Assembly (NCBI GenBank): GCA_029204225.1
Contig: CM055108.1
Coordinates: 24,387,670 to 24,451,669, forward strand
DNA length: 64,000 nucleotides
DNA from: Diphasiastrum complanatum
Lineage: Eukaryota > Streptophyta > Lycopodiopsida > Lycopodiales > Lycopodiaceae
Direction of reading: 5' to 3'
Below are positions 10,973-20,914 of this stretch, piece by piece. Positions within the stretch are counted from its first letter, which is position 1; each line of letters opens with the position of its first letter. A program made the translations under genes and the position numbers. The notes beneath the pieces are model-generated. The model was not told where the DNA came from. It did no database searches and saw nothing but the letters and a program-made list of their open reading frames with translations.

Positions 10973-11376
10973 GTATTTTTCAAAAGCTTTCTCCACATCA
11001 TGAATATTTTCACTTAAATCTTTGGCCAAAATGTCTGATTTCACTTTTGTGAATTGCTTTTGTTCTATGATTGATAGAATAGTGATTCAAAACTATGGTT
11101 GAAGGACATCATAGTCCTCTATTTTTTTGGCTAGCTGTTACATGTTGTTGATGATCAAACACGTACATAGGATCAAAGAGCTTAATTTTCCTCACATGTG
11201 ACAATGCTGAAACACAACTGTAGACTTGCCTTGCCACTTACTTTCTGGTGCTTGAGAAATTATAGATGTTTGTAAGACCTAGTTTGACTTTTGGGTACTG
11301 GTTTTAATGCTACTTCTCTATTTTTTTTCTTTGTAACCAATGGATTTAATTTCTTCCATCGTATATAATGACGAAG

Positions 11377-11529
11377 GAAGAAGCTAAACTCGAAGTTGAA
11401 AAGGCTGAAGCAGAAAGAGAGAAATTGGCAAAAAAAGCCAAAAAGCGTGAAAAGTGGTTAGCAAAAATGAAAAAGAAAGATCCATTTTTTGTTGAGAAGC
11501 CTTCAAAAGCCAAGAAACGAGGAAAATAA
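11377..11529 (+). CDS. Last exon of a charged coiled-coil protein
   Basis: A 153-bp terminal exon, phase 0, after an AAG acceptor at 11374-11376, encoding 50 residues and a TAA stop (11527-11529). The sequence is a Lys/Glu-rich helix (EEAKLEVEKAEAEREKLAKK), then REKWLAKMKKKDPFFVEKPS and a basic tail KAKKRGK. A long charged helix, a short hydrophobic DPFF patch and a basic end suggest a structural or nucleic-acid-binding tail. I do not recognise the family and propose no function. An alternative start at the ATG 11368 would make it a short separate ORF, but the matching phase of the upstream exons argues for splicing. Confidence 0.6.
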   Translation, partial: EEAKLEVEKAEAEREKLAKKAKKREKWLAKMKKKDPFFVEKPSKAKKRGK

Positions 11530-11551
11530 TTAATGTTATCCACCATGCAAT

Positions 11552-11557
11552 AATAAA
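11552..11557 (+). terminator. Poly(A) signal AATAAA
   Basis: AATAAA lies 23 bp after the stop codon of the coiled-coil gene, consistent with a plant polyadenylation signal. It supports reading 11377-11529 as a terminal exon. Confidence 0.5.
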
Positions 11558-11988
11558 GAACTGAACAAATACTGGTTCCTCCTCTATTGAACTTGAAGCC
11601 GAAGCACTCTTTTCAACAAGTTTCTGATGTTCTGGCAACATCAACCATTAGACCATGTATGCCAAGTGAATTACAATTGTACCAGGATGATGTCTTCCCT
11701 TTCCTCATGCTACAAGAATTATAGCTCACTTCATTTAATATTTGCATTAAACTTTGATCTCTTTAAATTGCAAAGCACATTGCATCTACTCATTCTAAAA
11801 AGTAGTAGGTTGCTCGAACTTCTTGCACCAAAAGAATTTGTCTTGTATATTGCTCTATTTTTTTGGACAATGGAAGCCCAAATATGACCTTTGTACATTG
11901 AAGCTATTGTGATATTGGATATTGCAATACGTTTTTTTTATTGAGCAAGGGAATATTATCAAGCAATTTTATTTTTCCCCTTTCCAAT

Positions 11989-12346
11989 TGTAATAGATCC
12001 TAACACCACAGTAGGGCAAACACTAACTGATCCACCCAACCTTGCCTACTCCCTGATATAGAGTAAGCCCCTCCTAGCCCAGTGTGAGGACTGGTAGCAT
12101 GCAACTGCCAAGTGTCGGCCACGTGGCACTGACGTGGCCGACTGCACGTCGGGACCCAACTGGGGGCCCTATCCTGCTGACAGGGTCCCTAGGCTGTGTT
12201 AGGCCCGCCATGGCTATGGACCGTGCTGGGGCACACTACTCACACTGTCTTGCCCTGTTGGTCATGTACGCTGGACACGACCCTGACTGTGGTATCTGAC
12301 CTATCTGTGTTCTCTAGGGTTCGGCACTGGTTACGAGCTCGTAACA
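11989..12346 (-). repeat. 3' LTR (copy 3)
   Basis: 358 bp, identical to the LTR at 16427-16784. On the minus strand it begins TGTTACGAG and ends TTACA. It has the terminal palindrome GTTACGAGCTCGTAAC at 12330-12345. It also has a G-box CACGTG and a second ACGTGG core about 12 bp apart near 12120-12137, inside an inverted repeat GGCCACG/CGTGGCC. Confidence 0.95.
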
Positions 12347-12359
12347 CTCCCTCCCCCTT
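12347..12359 (-). promoter_or_regulatory. Polypurine tract
   Basis: On the minus strand AAGGGGGAGGGAG directly precedes the 3' LTR and overlaps the pol stop codon. It is the plus-strand DNA primer for reverse transcription. Confidence 0.9.
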
Positions 12360-13935
12360 AAGAACCGTCTTGGTCCTCTAAGACAAAGTCTGGAAAAATC
12401 TTGCGAAGGACGCTGCCTCTTTCCCAAGTGGCATTCTCAACAGGCTGATCATTCCACTTAACCAGATATTCTCGGTATAGAGTATGACGAGTCTGCGTCT
12501 CTCTACTATCAAGAATTTCCTCTGGTTCATGTGGAGGTTGTTGAGGATCCAATGGGAGAACTAGAACACTGTCCCCTACCAGATTATCTGATCTGGTTAA
12601 GGCTTTTCATAACTGACTTACATGAAAAACTGGAAAAACCTTACTGCTGTGTGGGAGTTCTAGTTCATAGGTGACCTCGCCTAGTCTCCTACTGATGGTA
12701 AAGGGACCACAATACCTTGGAGACAACTTAGCACACACTCCTGATTTGAGAGTTTTAGAGTCAACTGGGACTCTCAAGTAGACTTTCTCACCAGTGGAGA
12801 ACTGCACATCCCGTCTGTGTGGATCTGCATAATGCCTGGCTCGATCCTGGGATTGTCTAATGCTACGCTTAGCATGTTCTATCATCTGGTTTAGGTCTTC
12901 TAAAAAGTTTCTGGCTGCTTCAACTTTTTCTTGTTTAAACCCTACAGCTGTGGGTGAGCGTGGCTGAAAACCGTACATCAGCATAAATGGGCTGTATCCC
13001 GTAGCTGAATGTTTGGTACTGTTGTAAGCAAACTCTAATATTGAGAGATACTCCTCCCAATTAGTCTGCCTCTTGCTGACGTATGCACGAAGCATATCCT
13101 CCAGCACTTGATTTACCCTTTCTGTTTGACCGTCCGTCTGTGGATGGTCGGTGGTACTCATATTAAGTTTAGTATGAGATGATGGAATACTGCCTTCCAA
13201 AAATTTCCAGTAAACTTACTGTCCCGGTCGCTGACTATGCCGGAAGGTAGACCGTACAATTTAAATAGCCCGTCTACAAACAACCTCGCTAACTCTGGAG
13301 CTCTAACGGTTGTTTTGGTCGGAATAAAATGAGCCATTTTGGTCAGACGGTCAACTGTGACCCATATAGCGTCATTACCCTTTTGGGTTTTAGGCAGGCC
13401 TACTATAAAATCCATGGAGATACTCTCCCATTTACCAGCTGGTATTTCTAAGGGATGCAACAACCCTCCTGCCTTTAAACGCTCTGCTTTATTTACTTGA
13501 CATTTCTGGCAACTGGTTACATACTGGTGGACGTCCTTTTTCATACTGGGCCAAAAAAATTGCCTACGAAGAAGCTCATAGGTCTTTTGAATGCCTGGGT
13601 GCCCTGCACTAGGACTGTCATGACATTCATATAGGACCTGCTGCCTATAATCCTCTGAATTGGGGACACATACTCTATCTCTATAGAGCAAGTACTCATC
13701 CTGAATGGAATACTGTTTCCATTTGAATCCTTGAGTCAACTGACCCTCAACCACTGGGGTCTGCTTGGGTAATACAGGCTCAGAATCCTCAACGTCATCT
13801 GACGACGTATACTCGGACTCATTATCATCCTCAACGGAAGCTGCCGTATTCTTGGATGAATTGGCACCAGCCCCGGGAACTGGTTCTGGAGTCTGTAACT
13901 GTCTGTTCTGGACTGAGTTCCAGATAATAGACCAG
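12358..13935 (-). pseudogene. Gypsy integrase with C-terminal chromodomain (broken)
   Basis: The 3' part of pol. From 13754 it shows an integrase zinc finger (HDSPSAGH, then CQKC), catalytic-core patches SMDFIVGLPKT and VSDRDSKF, then HPQTDGQTERVN. A Pro-rich and Tyr-rich tail with GPF and FHVSQL follows, then a chromodomain (12552-12358) with REYLVKW and ATWE. Integrase inserts element cDNA; the chromodomain of this lineage targets chromatin marks. Breaks: a frameshift near 13165-13200, and a TGA at 12607-12609 between integrase tail and chromodomain. Upstream residues (13755-13935, an acidic stretch with SSDD) belong to the RNase H-integrase tether. RT and RNase H are absent upstream. Confidence 0.9.
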
Positions 13936-14294
13936 TGTAATAAATCCTAACACCACAGTAGGGCAAACACTAACTGATCCACCCAACCTTGCCTACTCCC
14001 TGATATAGAGTAAGCCCCTCCTAGCCCAGTGTGAGGACTGGTAGCATGCTACTGCCAAGTGTCGGCCACGTGGCACTGACGTGGCCGACTGCACGTCGGG
14101 ACCCAACTGGGGGCCCTATCCTGCTGACAGGGTCCCTAGGCTGTGTTAGGCCCTGCCATGGCTATAGACCGTGCTGGGGCACACTACTCACACTGTCTTG
14201 CCCTGTTGGTCATGTACGCTGGACACGACCCTGACTGTGGTATCTGACCTATCTGTGTTCTCTAGGGTTCGGCACTGGTTACGAGCTCGTAACA
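13936..14294 (-). repeat. Internal third LTR (copy 4) inside the gypsy element
   Basis: 359 bp, complete from TGTAATAA to CGTAACA, in the same orientation as the outer LTRs and differing from them at four positions (three substitutions and one inserted T). Flanks are ACCAG (13931-13935) and CCATA (14295-14299), so there is no target duplication. It sits where reverse transcriptase and RNase H should be. On its left the sequence continues CTGGT, as at the normal LTR/primer-site junction (C plus TGGT), before turning into pol sequence. Confidence 0.92.
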
Positions 14295-14591
14295 CCATAT
14301 TTTTTTATCTTCACCCTTAGCTAATGAAACTATGTACCTATGCTGACTAGGTACTTCTGGTAGTTTAAGCTTTTTAACCAGGGTGTGGTTGATGAAATTA
14401 TGGGTTGCCCCATCATCAACCATGACTCTTACTGACTGGTTACCAACTTTCCCATGCATACGTACTAGGTCATGCGGCCCAAAGCTGAAGGGTCTCGCTA
14501 GCATTGCAGAGGTCAGCTGGCAACAGTGTTCATGATCTTCATGATACACTTTGATCTCGGAAGCTGCCGAGTCACTGGGGAAACATACAGT
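14295..14591 (-). pseudogene. Gypsy aspartic protease (truncated)
   Basis: Follows gag after a TAG at 14592-14594. It contains the retropepsin active-site region VMVDDGATHNFI; most relatives have DSG or DTG, so DDG is unusual. The reading frame runs into the internal LTR after about 85 residues, before the conserved second half of the fold. The protease would cut the Gag-Pol polyprotein. A related element at 59780-60120 keeps the second half (RTNLVIERDWLYSLGPTLQ) instead. Confidence 0.8.
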
Positions 14592-15716
14592 CTAAACAAG
14601 ATGAACTTGTTTTTTATCTTTTTTAGTGAAAGGCCCCTTGGGACACTGTCTGACTGTGTGTCCCTTGCCCATACACACAAAGCACAAACGTTCTTGTTTG
14701 GCTTTCTCAAAATCATCTGGTTTTAAGGGCTGTATGAGTGAAGGGCGTTTCTGAGGAGCTTCACCTTTAAATTTATCTTCTTTCTTTCTTTTTAAAAATT
14801 TCTTTTTAAATTGAAAGTCTTTCTGAGGAAGCTGCTCAGAAAGTGGTTGCTGTCTCGCTCTCTTCCTACCCACTGAATCATCATAGATTTGAGCATATCT
14901 GAGAGCTTGCTCAAGGGTAGTAGGCGAGTTTCTCTGGACCTCTACTTTATATTCATCTTTGAGGCCACGGACAAATCCCCTGATTTTTTGATAGTCATCC
15001 ATATTTTTAATCTTTAAAATTGCTTCTCGATACTACGAGATATATTGGATGAGGGACTTGTCCATTACTGTTCTTTCCCAGGCTTCCCAGGCTCTATCAA
15101 GTTCATTCTCTGGTAGAAATTCTCTTAGGAAAGCTTCTTCAAAAGCTTTCCATGACCGGGGAGTCTGCCCAGTCTCCTGGAGATTTAACCACCACTTATA
15201 GGCCATAGGCCCTAAAGAAAGACTGGCCTCAATTGCTTGCAAATGGTCAGGGGTCTGTTTAAGAGCATGAATGTTCTTCTATTTGCTGAGGAAGGTTTGT
15301 AGAATATCTGCATTTCTATCCTTCTCTTCCCCATTAAAAGTAGGAGGCTTTAAATCTTTAAAAACACTGGGGTGAGACCGTAAAGTCTCACCCGAAACTG
15401 ATGGAAGTGGAGAAGGGGATAACTGAGAAGTGGAGGGAAGGCTTCCTTTCGCGGAACTCAAAAACAAGTTTTTGAGTTCAGCGAACGAGTCGTCCACACT
15501 GGACTTGAAATTGGCTAATGCCAACTTCAGTTCATCCACTTCTGTTACCAATTGGAGGAACTGCTCCTTGGTAACCAGTTCGTCGAGTTGTTCGGCGAAC
15601 TGTTCCTGTTCTTCCACTTCCATGGGTTCCTTCCCTTTTTTGTAAGCCAAGGCTTCTGTTTCAAGCTCGTCGAAGCCTCTCTCCGGGGGTTGATCAGGTC
15701 CCTGAGGAGTGGTCAT
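14592..15716 (-). pseudogene. Gypsy gag with CCHC zinc knuckle (in-frame stops)
   Basis: A gag of about 370 codons starting at ATG 15714-15716, one frame throughout, broken by TAG at 15279-15281 and 15033-15035, and ended by TAG at 14592-14594. Parts in order: acidic N-terminus, coiled coil (EQFLQLVTEVDELKLALANF), Pro/Ser linker, PPTFNGEE, a retrotransposon gag domain (YKWWLNLQETG, then AFLREFLPENELDRAWEAW), Lys-rich linker, and a CCHC knuckle CFVCMGKGHTVRQC. Gag forms the particle that packages element RNA. The related copy at 60120-61210 has Gln at the positions of the second and third TAG. Confidence 0.9.
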
Positions 15717-16412
15717 CTTCGGAACTGAAAGAGAGCTACCTTAACTTCTGAAGGAAAAAAGTCTAAAAGACTAATTTACAACTGTACAAGGGAAAGGAAA
15801 GATGACTTAGCTGTTTCTGAGGACTGTACTTCCAAAGAAAGAATGAAGAGGAACCCTTTCAGCTCTTTTCCCCAAAATTTCAGACCTGCTGTTCCAAAAA
15901 ATGCCAGTTTGAAGCTTCAAAACAGTGCTAAATTTCCCGGTTTTTTGATGATAGTAGCTCGCTGGTCTGATAAGAATCCTCTTGCTCCAAATCTCTGACG
16001 TTGGGGCCCAAAAACTTGTTGAAAAACCAGATTTTCAGAAGCACTGGCAGCGCTGGCCCTGCTCCTCTTTTTTGGCTTCCAACTCGCTGAGAACCAGTAA
16101 CTTTTTCCCTGGAAATCGGATGTAGGTCTCTGACTGTACAGCGATGGAGGTGCTGGCTTCTTCCTACTCTAATTTCGCTGGGAAAACTATAGAGAATCAT
16201 CTGAACTCAGTGAGAAACAGCTGTTTTTTCAGCGAGTTACCTACACTTGGAATCTAACTCCTTACTACTGTGATTTCTCAGTGGAAATCAGAAGTTTGAA
16301 GGCTGCTCCTACAGCGATCCTCCTCCTCTATTCCTCTCTGAGAATCTGAGAAACACTTCCTATCTTCTGATAGCTTTCTCTACTGCTGTCCTAAACTCCC
16401 TAGGATGGAGAT
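15717..16412 (-). other. Gypsy 5' untranslated leader
   Basis: About 700 bp between gag and the primer site with no open frame of note. Repeated short phrases such as ctgagaa, cagcgag and agcgatcctcct occur through 15940-16340. The last part matches 1-162, the leader of another copy. Confidence 0.7.
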
Positions 16413-16425
16413 GGCTCTGATACCA
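16413..16425 (-). promoter_or_regulatory. Primer-binding site, initiator-Met tRNA
   Basis: On the minus strand TGGTATCAGAGCC, one base from the end of the 5' LTR. It matches the 3' end of plant initiator-Met tRNA, which primes minus-strand DNA synthesis in many plant LTR elements. Confidence 0.93.
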
Positions 16426-16426
16426 G

Positions 16427-16784
16427 TGTAATAGATCCTAACACCACAGTAGGGCAAACACTAACTGATCCACCCAACCTTGCCTACTCCCTGATATAGA
16501 GTAAGCCCCTCCTAGCCCAGTGTGAGGACTGGTAGCATGCAACTGCCAAGTGTCGGCCACGTGGCACTGACGTGGCCGACTGCACGTCGGGACCCAACTG
16601 GGGGCCCTATCCTGCTGACAGGGTCCCTAGGCTGTGTTAGGCCCGCCATGGCTATGGACCGTGCTGGGGCACACTACTCACACTGTCTTGCCCTGTTGGT
16701 CATGTACGCTGGACACGACCCTGACTGTGGTATCTGACCTATCTGTGTTCTCTAGGGTTCGGCACTGGTTACGAGCTCGTAACA
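16427..16784 (-). repeat. 5' LTR (copy 5)
   Basis: 358 bp, identical to copy 3. On the plus strand it is followed by the target duplication CCAAT at 16785-16789. It carries the same terminal palindrome and G-box pair as copy 3. Confidence 0.95.
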
Positions 16785-16789
16785 CCAAT

Positions 16790-18679
16790 CCATTCTTCTT
16801 ATCATATTGCTCTTGGTGGTGTTATTTCTTTGGTTGACGAATTCACTTGTGTTAAATACTAGAATAACAACAAAACTGGTAACAAACTTTTGGCATGACA
16901 AGACAACTATTCAAGCAAGATATGAAAGTGTTACAACTATGGTAGCCATACATGTTTTTGATGCAGTCAAAATAGAATGAAGATCTTGTCTAACTCGGCC
17001 TTTCCCATAAAGTTACGGCCAATGCATTCACTAGGGGAGATTTAAAATTCTAGTTTCTTTAAGGCTCAACATATGCATAGTGAATAACTTGTGCACAATT
17101 TTAATAATCTTTGATTTGAAAAGCTATTTATGATGGCTTATTTATGATTTCATTGAAGGACATGCAAGGCTTGATCGCGTCCAATGAAGTGACAATGGTT
17201 CATTGTCAGTGTGTATGAACAGCTTTTCACAGAGATTGTCTTTCAAATGTTTTGCTTTCCTAGGCCAAACTGAAAGCAATGTTTTCAAAGGAATTACGAG
17301 GAAAGTTCTTTCCCTTGTGCAATGTTGAGACATGTCCTTCACAATTTGTGAAAATGCATTTCAAAAGATCAAAATTAACTTGAGGATGTCATCCATTTGT
17401 GGGCGACTTGAATAAGGCCTTGGCATTTGGCTCACCAACCCTAGGTTAAGTCCCTATTTGCACATGTGAGGATGCTTGAGGCTTTCTGCTCCAATCATCA
17501 ATGGTATGTAATATTGTATATTGTCATTGGAGGTTCGTTGTGCAAGGCCAAAATGCTCACAATCTATCATTTAGGGCCATGCCTATTTGGGCAAGTTTTT
17601 TTATTTGCTTTTATTCTAGATCGTTATGTAGGTAGTGTGGGCCTTTGTGCATGCCTAGGTCTTCATGCCCCATCTAAGTTAAGTTTTGATTGTTTATAGT
17701 TGTGAATTATCGTACATATGAAGTATTATGTTTGCTTGTCTACGATGTGTAGTTTTAGGAGATTGCCTAACATTCATGTTTTCAAGAATGTATTTTTTGA
17801 TGACCTTTCCAACAATTGAAATGGCTGTAACTTAATGTCAAGGATTGTTGTAGATCTAGGTAATTAAATGTAGAGGTCAAAAACTTGTATAAAGGTCCCT
17901 ATAAAGTTTTCTAATTTTTAAGGGCATACATGTACTACTAGTGGCCTATATCGAGCTTACATTTACTTAAGTTGATTAGTAGGTGTTGACTAAAAGGCAA
18001 ATAAATTAGGTAACTAGTGGTAGGTAGGGGTAGGTGAGGCTAGAGAAAATAATAAAGCCTATATATAGAAGGATCTATCGCGAGTTTGTACTTTGAGTTT
18101 TTTTTATTGTTGCCAGTACTATTTTCTTTATTTGTGTAATTACTATGAAATATAATAGTTTTGTACTTTCAATTTGTGTAATTGATTAGATGTAAGTTGT
18201 AAGTACTTAGTCAAAGTCTATTTGACTAGTAGTCATTCTAAAGATATATGTAGTTTTAAATTGGGTTTTTAGATCAATACACCTTGTAAGGGTTTCATCA
18301 CTTGTAGGTAAATTGAAATTGTATTCATTTAGTAACTCACCATAGTAAAAAAATATCATGTTTTTTCATACAATAAATAATGTCTAGTTATTGTAATCCA
18401 AGACCATTTGTTTCATCTGTTTCAGGATTTGAATCATACTATCAGTACATCAAAATCGTAACAAATCTAAATTAAATCTATGAAGCAAATGCGCTTTAGC
18501 ACACTTGTTTAAGTAAAGCATATGCATTTACTACAACTATAATGAAACAAATAGAGCCACAAGGCCAAATGTAAGAATTTTTTTCGAACCCAAAAACAAT
18601 CATTTCATTTCACCTATAGTAAGTAAACAAAGATCTATAGCCCATGCTTTTATATCTAGCGAGAGCAAAAAATGAGAAT
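16790..18679. other. Unassigned AT-rich intergenic DNA
   Basis: No gene, LTR end or clear repeat seen. Short frames (for example 17142-17342 and 17466-17699) have no domain and no splice context. Confidence 0.4.
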
Positions 18680-18865
18680 ATTAGAGGAGCTTCAAATATC
18701 AAAAAAATCTTATAAGAAATGCCATGTAAGATAATGAAAAAAATAAAAATAAAAAAAACAATATTGTTTATTTGCTTGCCCCCACCACTCCCAAGACCTC
18801 TCCAACTCCAATGATCTAACGGTAATGTCTATAGTCACGGTTAAGTACTTTAAACTATTCACAAT

Positions 18866-19150
18866 TTAACTTATTTAAATTCGAATATGCATTCCCTTCA
18901 CTGGTTAAGATGTGGACAATCTTCACATTGGATTGAAAATATGAGTTCCATCTCCAAATTTGAATCAGGAAAAAAAGCGAAATGAAAGAATTGATGTTAC
19001 AAAATAGTTTAACTTGTCTAAATTTGAATATGCATTTTCTCTTTTGGTTAAGATGAGCGCAATATTCATCTTGGAATGAAAACATGAGCGCCATCTCCAA
19101 ATTTGAATCATGAAATAAAGGGAAATCAATGAATTGATATTACAAAGTAT
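18866..19150. repeat. 143-bp subterminal tandem duplication in copy A
   Basis: The segment from TTAACTTATTTAAATTCGAATATGC repeats 143 bp on as TTAACTTGTCTAAATTTGAA. Both units have GCGCCATCTCC or GTTCCATCTCC, then AAATTTGAATCA. Copy B has the same kind of subterminal repeat (43790-44060). Confidence 0.8.
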
Positions 19151-20028
19151 GTAATATAATACTAGATAAGTATTTTGATTTGTTTTAAAAATTTTGATTC
19201 GAGTATTTTGATGCTTGTAATTACTTTTTCTTTTTGATGACGACATTGTATCATTTACATTTGGATATCCCTACTAATTTGACACTTTTATAGAAAAAGA
19301 AGAGGCAAATGAATTTCAATATTTGCTGAGGATCGTTCTCGTTATAGGAAAGAAAGAAAGAAAATACTTGGATCTGTGGACAGATAGAACATTGTATCCT
19401 CAAGATTCTAGCACTTTGACAAATCCCACATTCTCTTAAATAACTCATCTAGTTATATGGAAATGCAATGGGCATGCTGGATTATTAGGATATTGTGAGA
19501 GATTGTAGAATTATGGAAATTAGTTTTCTGTGCAAAAAATTTAGTCTTTAGAATGTGAGATCAAACGTGTATCCTCTTATTTCATGAAAGAGATTGTGTT
19601 CTCCAAAAGACCTTAGAGAAAAATGAAGAACTTAAAAGAAATAATAAATCATTAAAGAAAATAACACTCAATATCAAATCGAAATTAGAGCAAATGCAAT
19701 CTATGTTACAATCTATTCAATTTGAAAACTTACAGTTATTGAGAATTGTGGAATTGGCTAAGAAGAAGACTACTAGGAATAACTAGCGAAAGAGTCAAAC
19801 TTGTAAGGATATTGAAACTCTTTCAAAAGGTGGTTATCGAAATAGAAAAATTTGTATATTCAAGTAAGCATATTTTGATTTTTGTTACTTGATCAATGAG
19901 ATATAGATATAGTGACTTTACGCTAACTATCTGGTTTTTTTTGCGGATCTGCATTAGTCGCGCCTCATAATATTAAGGACAATGCTTCAATTTGAAAGAC
20001 ATTGGGTTCAATATTGACAGACAAATCT

Positions 20029-20901
20029 ACTGAGTACATTAGAATGAACAATAGGAGTTATAAAATAAAATTCAAAATTGCAAAGTCTTTGATGGTGGAG
20101 ATTCAAAAAAATTTAGACAAGACTATAGTCTAGGGTGCTTGTGATTTTGTTGGTATTAGTAGAGAAGCATATGCAACAATATTTCAACTTATCAAAGCTT
20201 TTAAACAAGTTCGAATTAGAAAAGTTTCTATTCCAAGGTCATATCACTTGAAAAAAGAGAGAAACAAGTTAAACATAGGAATGCATAAGATTATTGGTAT
20301 CTCATTTTACATTGGAGAAATATATGAAACTGGAGAAAGATCAATATCTTATAATTCATCAAACAACTTCTTTGTTGATCTAAATCACTTGCTAAGATAC
20401 ATAATCACATTCTATAATATAACCTTTAAAAATGTGAGTGATAAAATAATCATAGTACGTAAGTTAAATGAGTCAGAAATTGTGAAAGGGCAGAAAATGG
20501 AAAGGGTTAGTATAACCCTCATGAACGGTGTACTATCACAAGCATTGGACCAAAGAGATTTCAGATTCAATGTCCAGTCCAAAAATGACATTTGGTGGTT
20601 GGCAGCTTTTCAAGTATTACTTATTATTATATTAGATTCAATGGATAATATTAATTCTTATTCAAATAAGTTTAATTTATTTTATGAACAAGTTTTGAAG
20701 AAGAATTATGGTATATTATCATGGATATTTTGTAGGACATCTTACCTTAGGATCATCAAGGACCATATGGATAGAGGACTTCTCAACGTTCTAGGAGTTG
20801 GAGACTTCAATGTAGAATGGCATTTAGCATGTGATTTGAAAACATTGAAATGCATGTATAATATCTCTCATGGTGTAAACATCCTTATTTGTATTGCATG
20901 A
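20029..20901 (+). pseudogene. Unrecognised transposon protein (copy A), one in-frame stop
   Basis: Open from about 20029 with a TAG at about 20129-20131, then through CDFVGISREAYATIF and on to TGA at 20899-20901. The uninterrupted part from 20248 is 217 codons. Features seen: a Lys/Arg-rich helix, GISFYIGEIYETGERSISYN, VQSKNDIWWLAAFQVLL, and a hydrophobic C-terminus. It lies downstream of the coiled-coil part of the same element, after a candidate intron (donor about 19864, acceptor about 19955). Not recognised. By position it could be part of the transposase, but no catalytic triad is identified. Confidence 0.4.
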
Positions 20902-20914
20902 AAATAGTGAAAGA

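Larger units (their letters stand above)
11984..16789 (-). mobile_element. Chromodomain Ty3/gypsy retrotransposon with CCAAT target duplication
   Basis: A minus-strand element at 11989-16784 (4796 bp) flanked by CCAAT at 11984-11988 and at 16785-16789. Order in its own direction: 5' LTR (16427-16784), primer site (16413-16425), leader, gag (15716-14592), protease (to 14295), an extra LTR (14294-13936), integrase and chromodomain (13935-12358), polypurine tract (12347-12359), 3' LTR (12346-11989). The two outer LTRs are identical over 358 bp, so insertion is recent. Reverse transcriptase and RNase H are missing, and gag-pol carries several stops and a frameshift, so it cannot move alone and was presumably mobilised by an intact relative. 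Confidence 0.93.
18680..20914 (+). mobile_element. Copy A of the CATTAGAG-type DNA transposon, 5' part
   Basis: Starts with ATTAGAGGAGCTTC, matching the inverted right end of copy B (44243 leftward). The next 170 bp are collinear with copy B read on the minus strand, including GCTTGCCCCCACCACTCCC and TCTATAGTCAC. A first gene begins near 19330 (EDRSRYRKERKK, then WxDxTLYPQD, CNGHAGLLGYCERL) and runs into a coiled coil (LEKNEELKRNNKSLKK). Stops and shifts break it. Copy A ends abruptly at 20914, where a copia LTR begins; no second terminal repeat was found. Confidence 0.65.
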
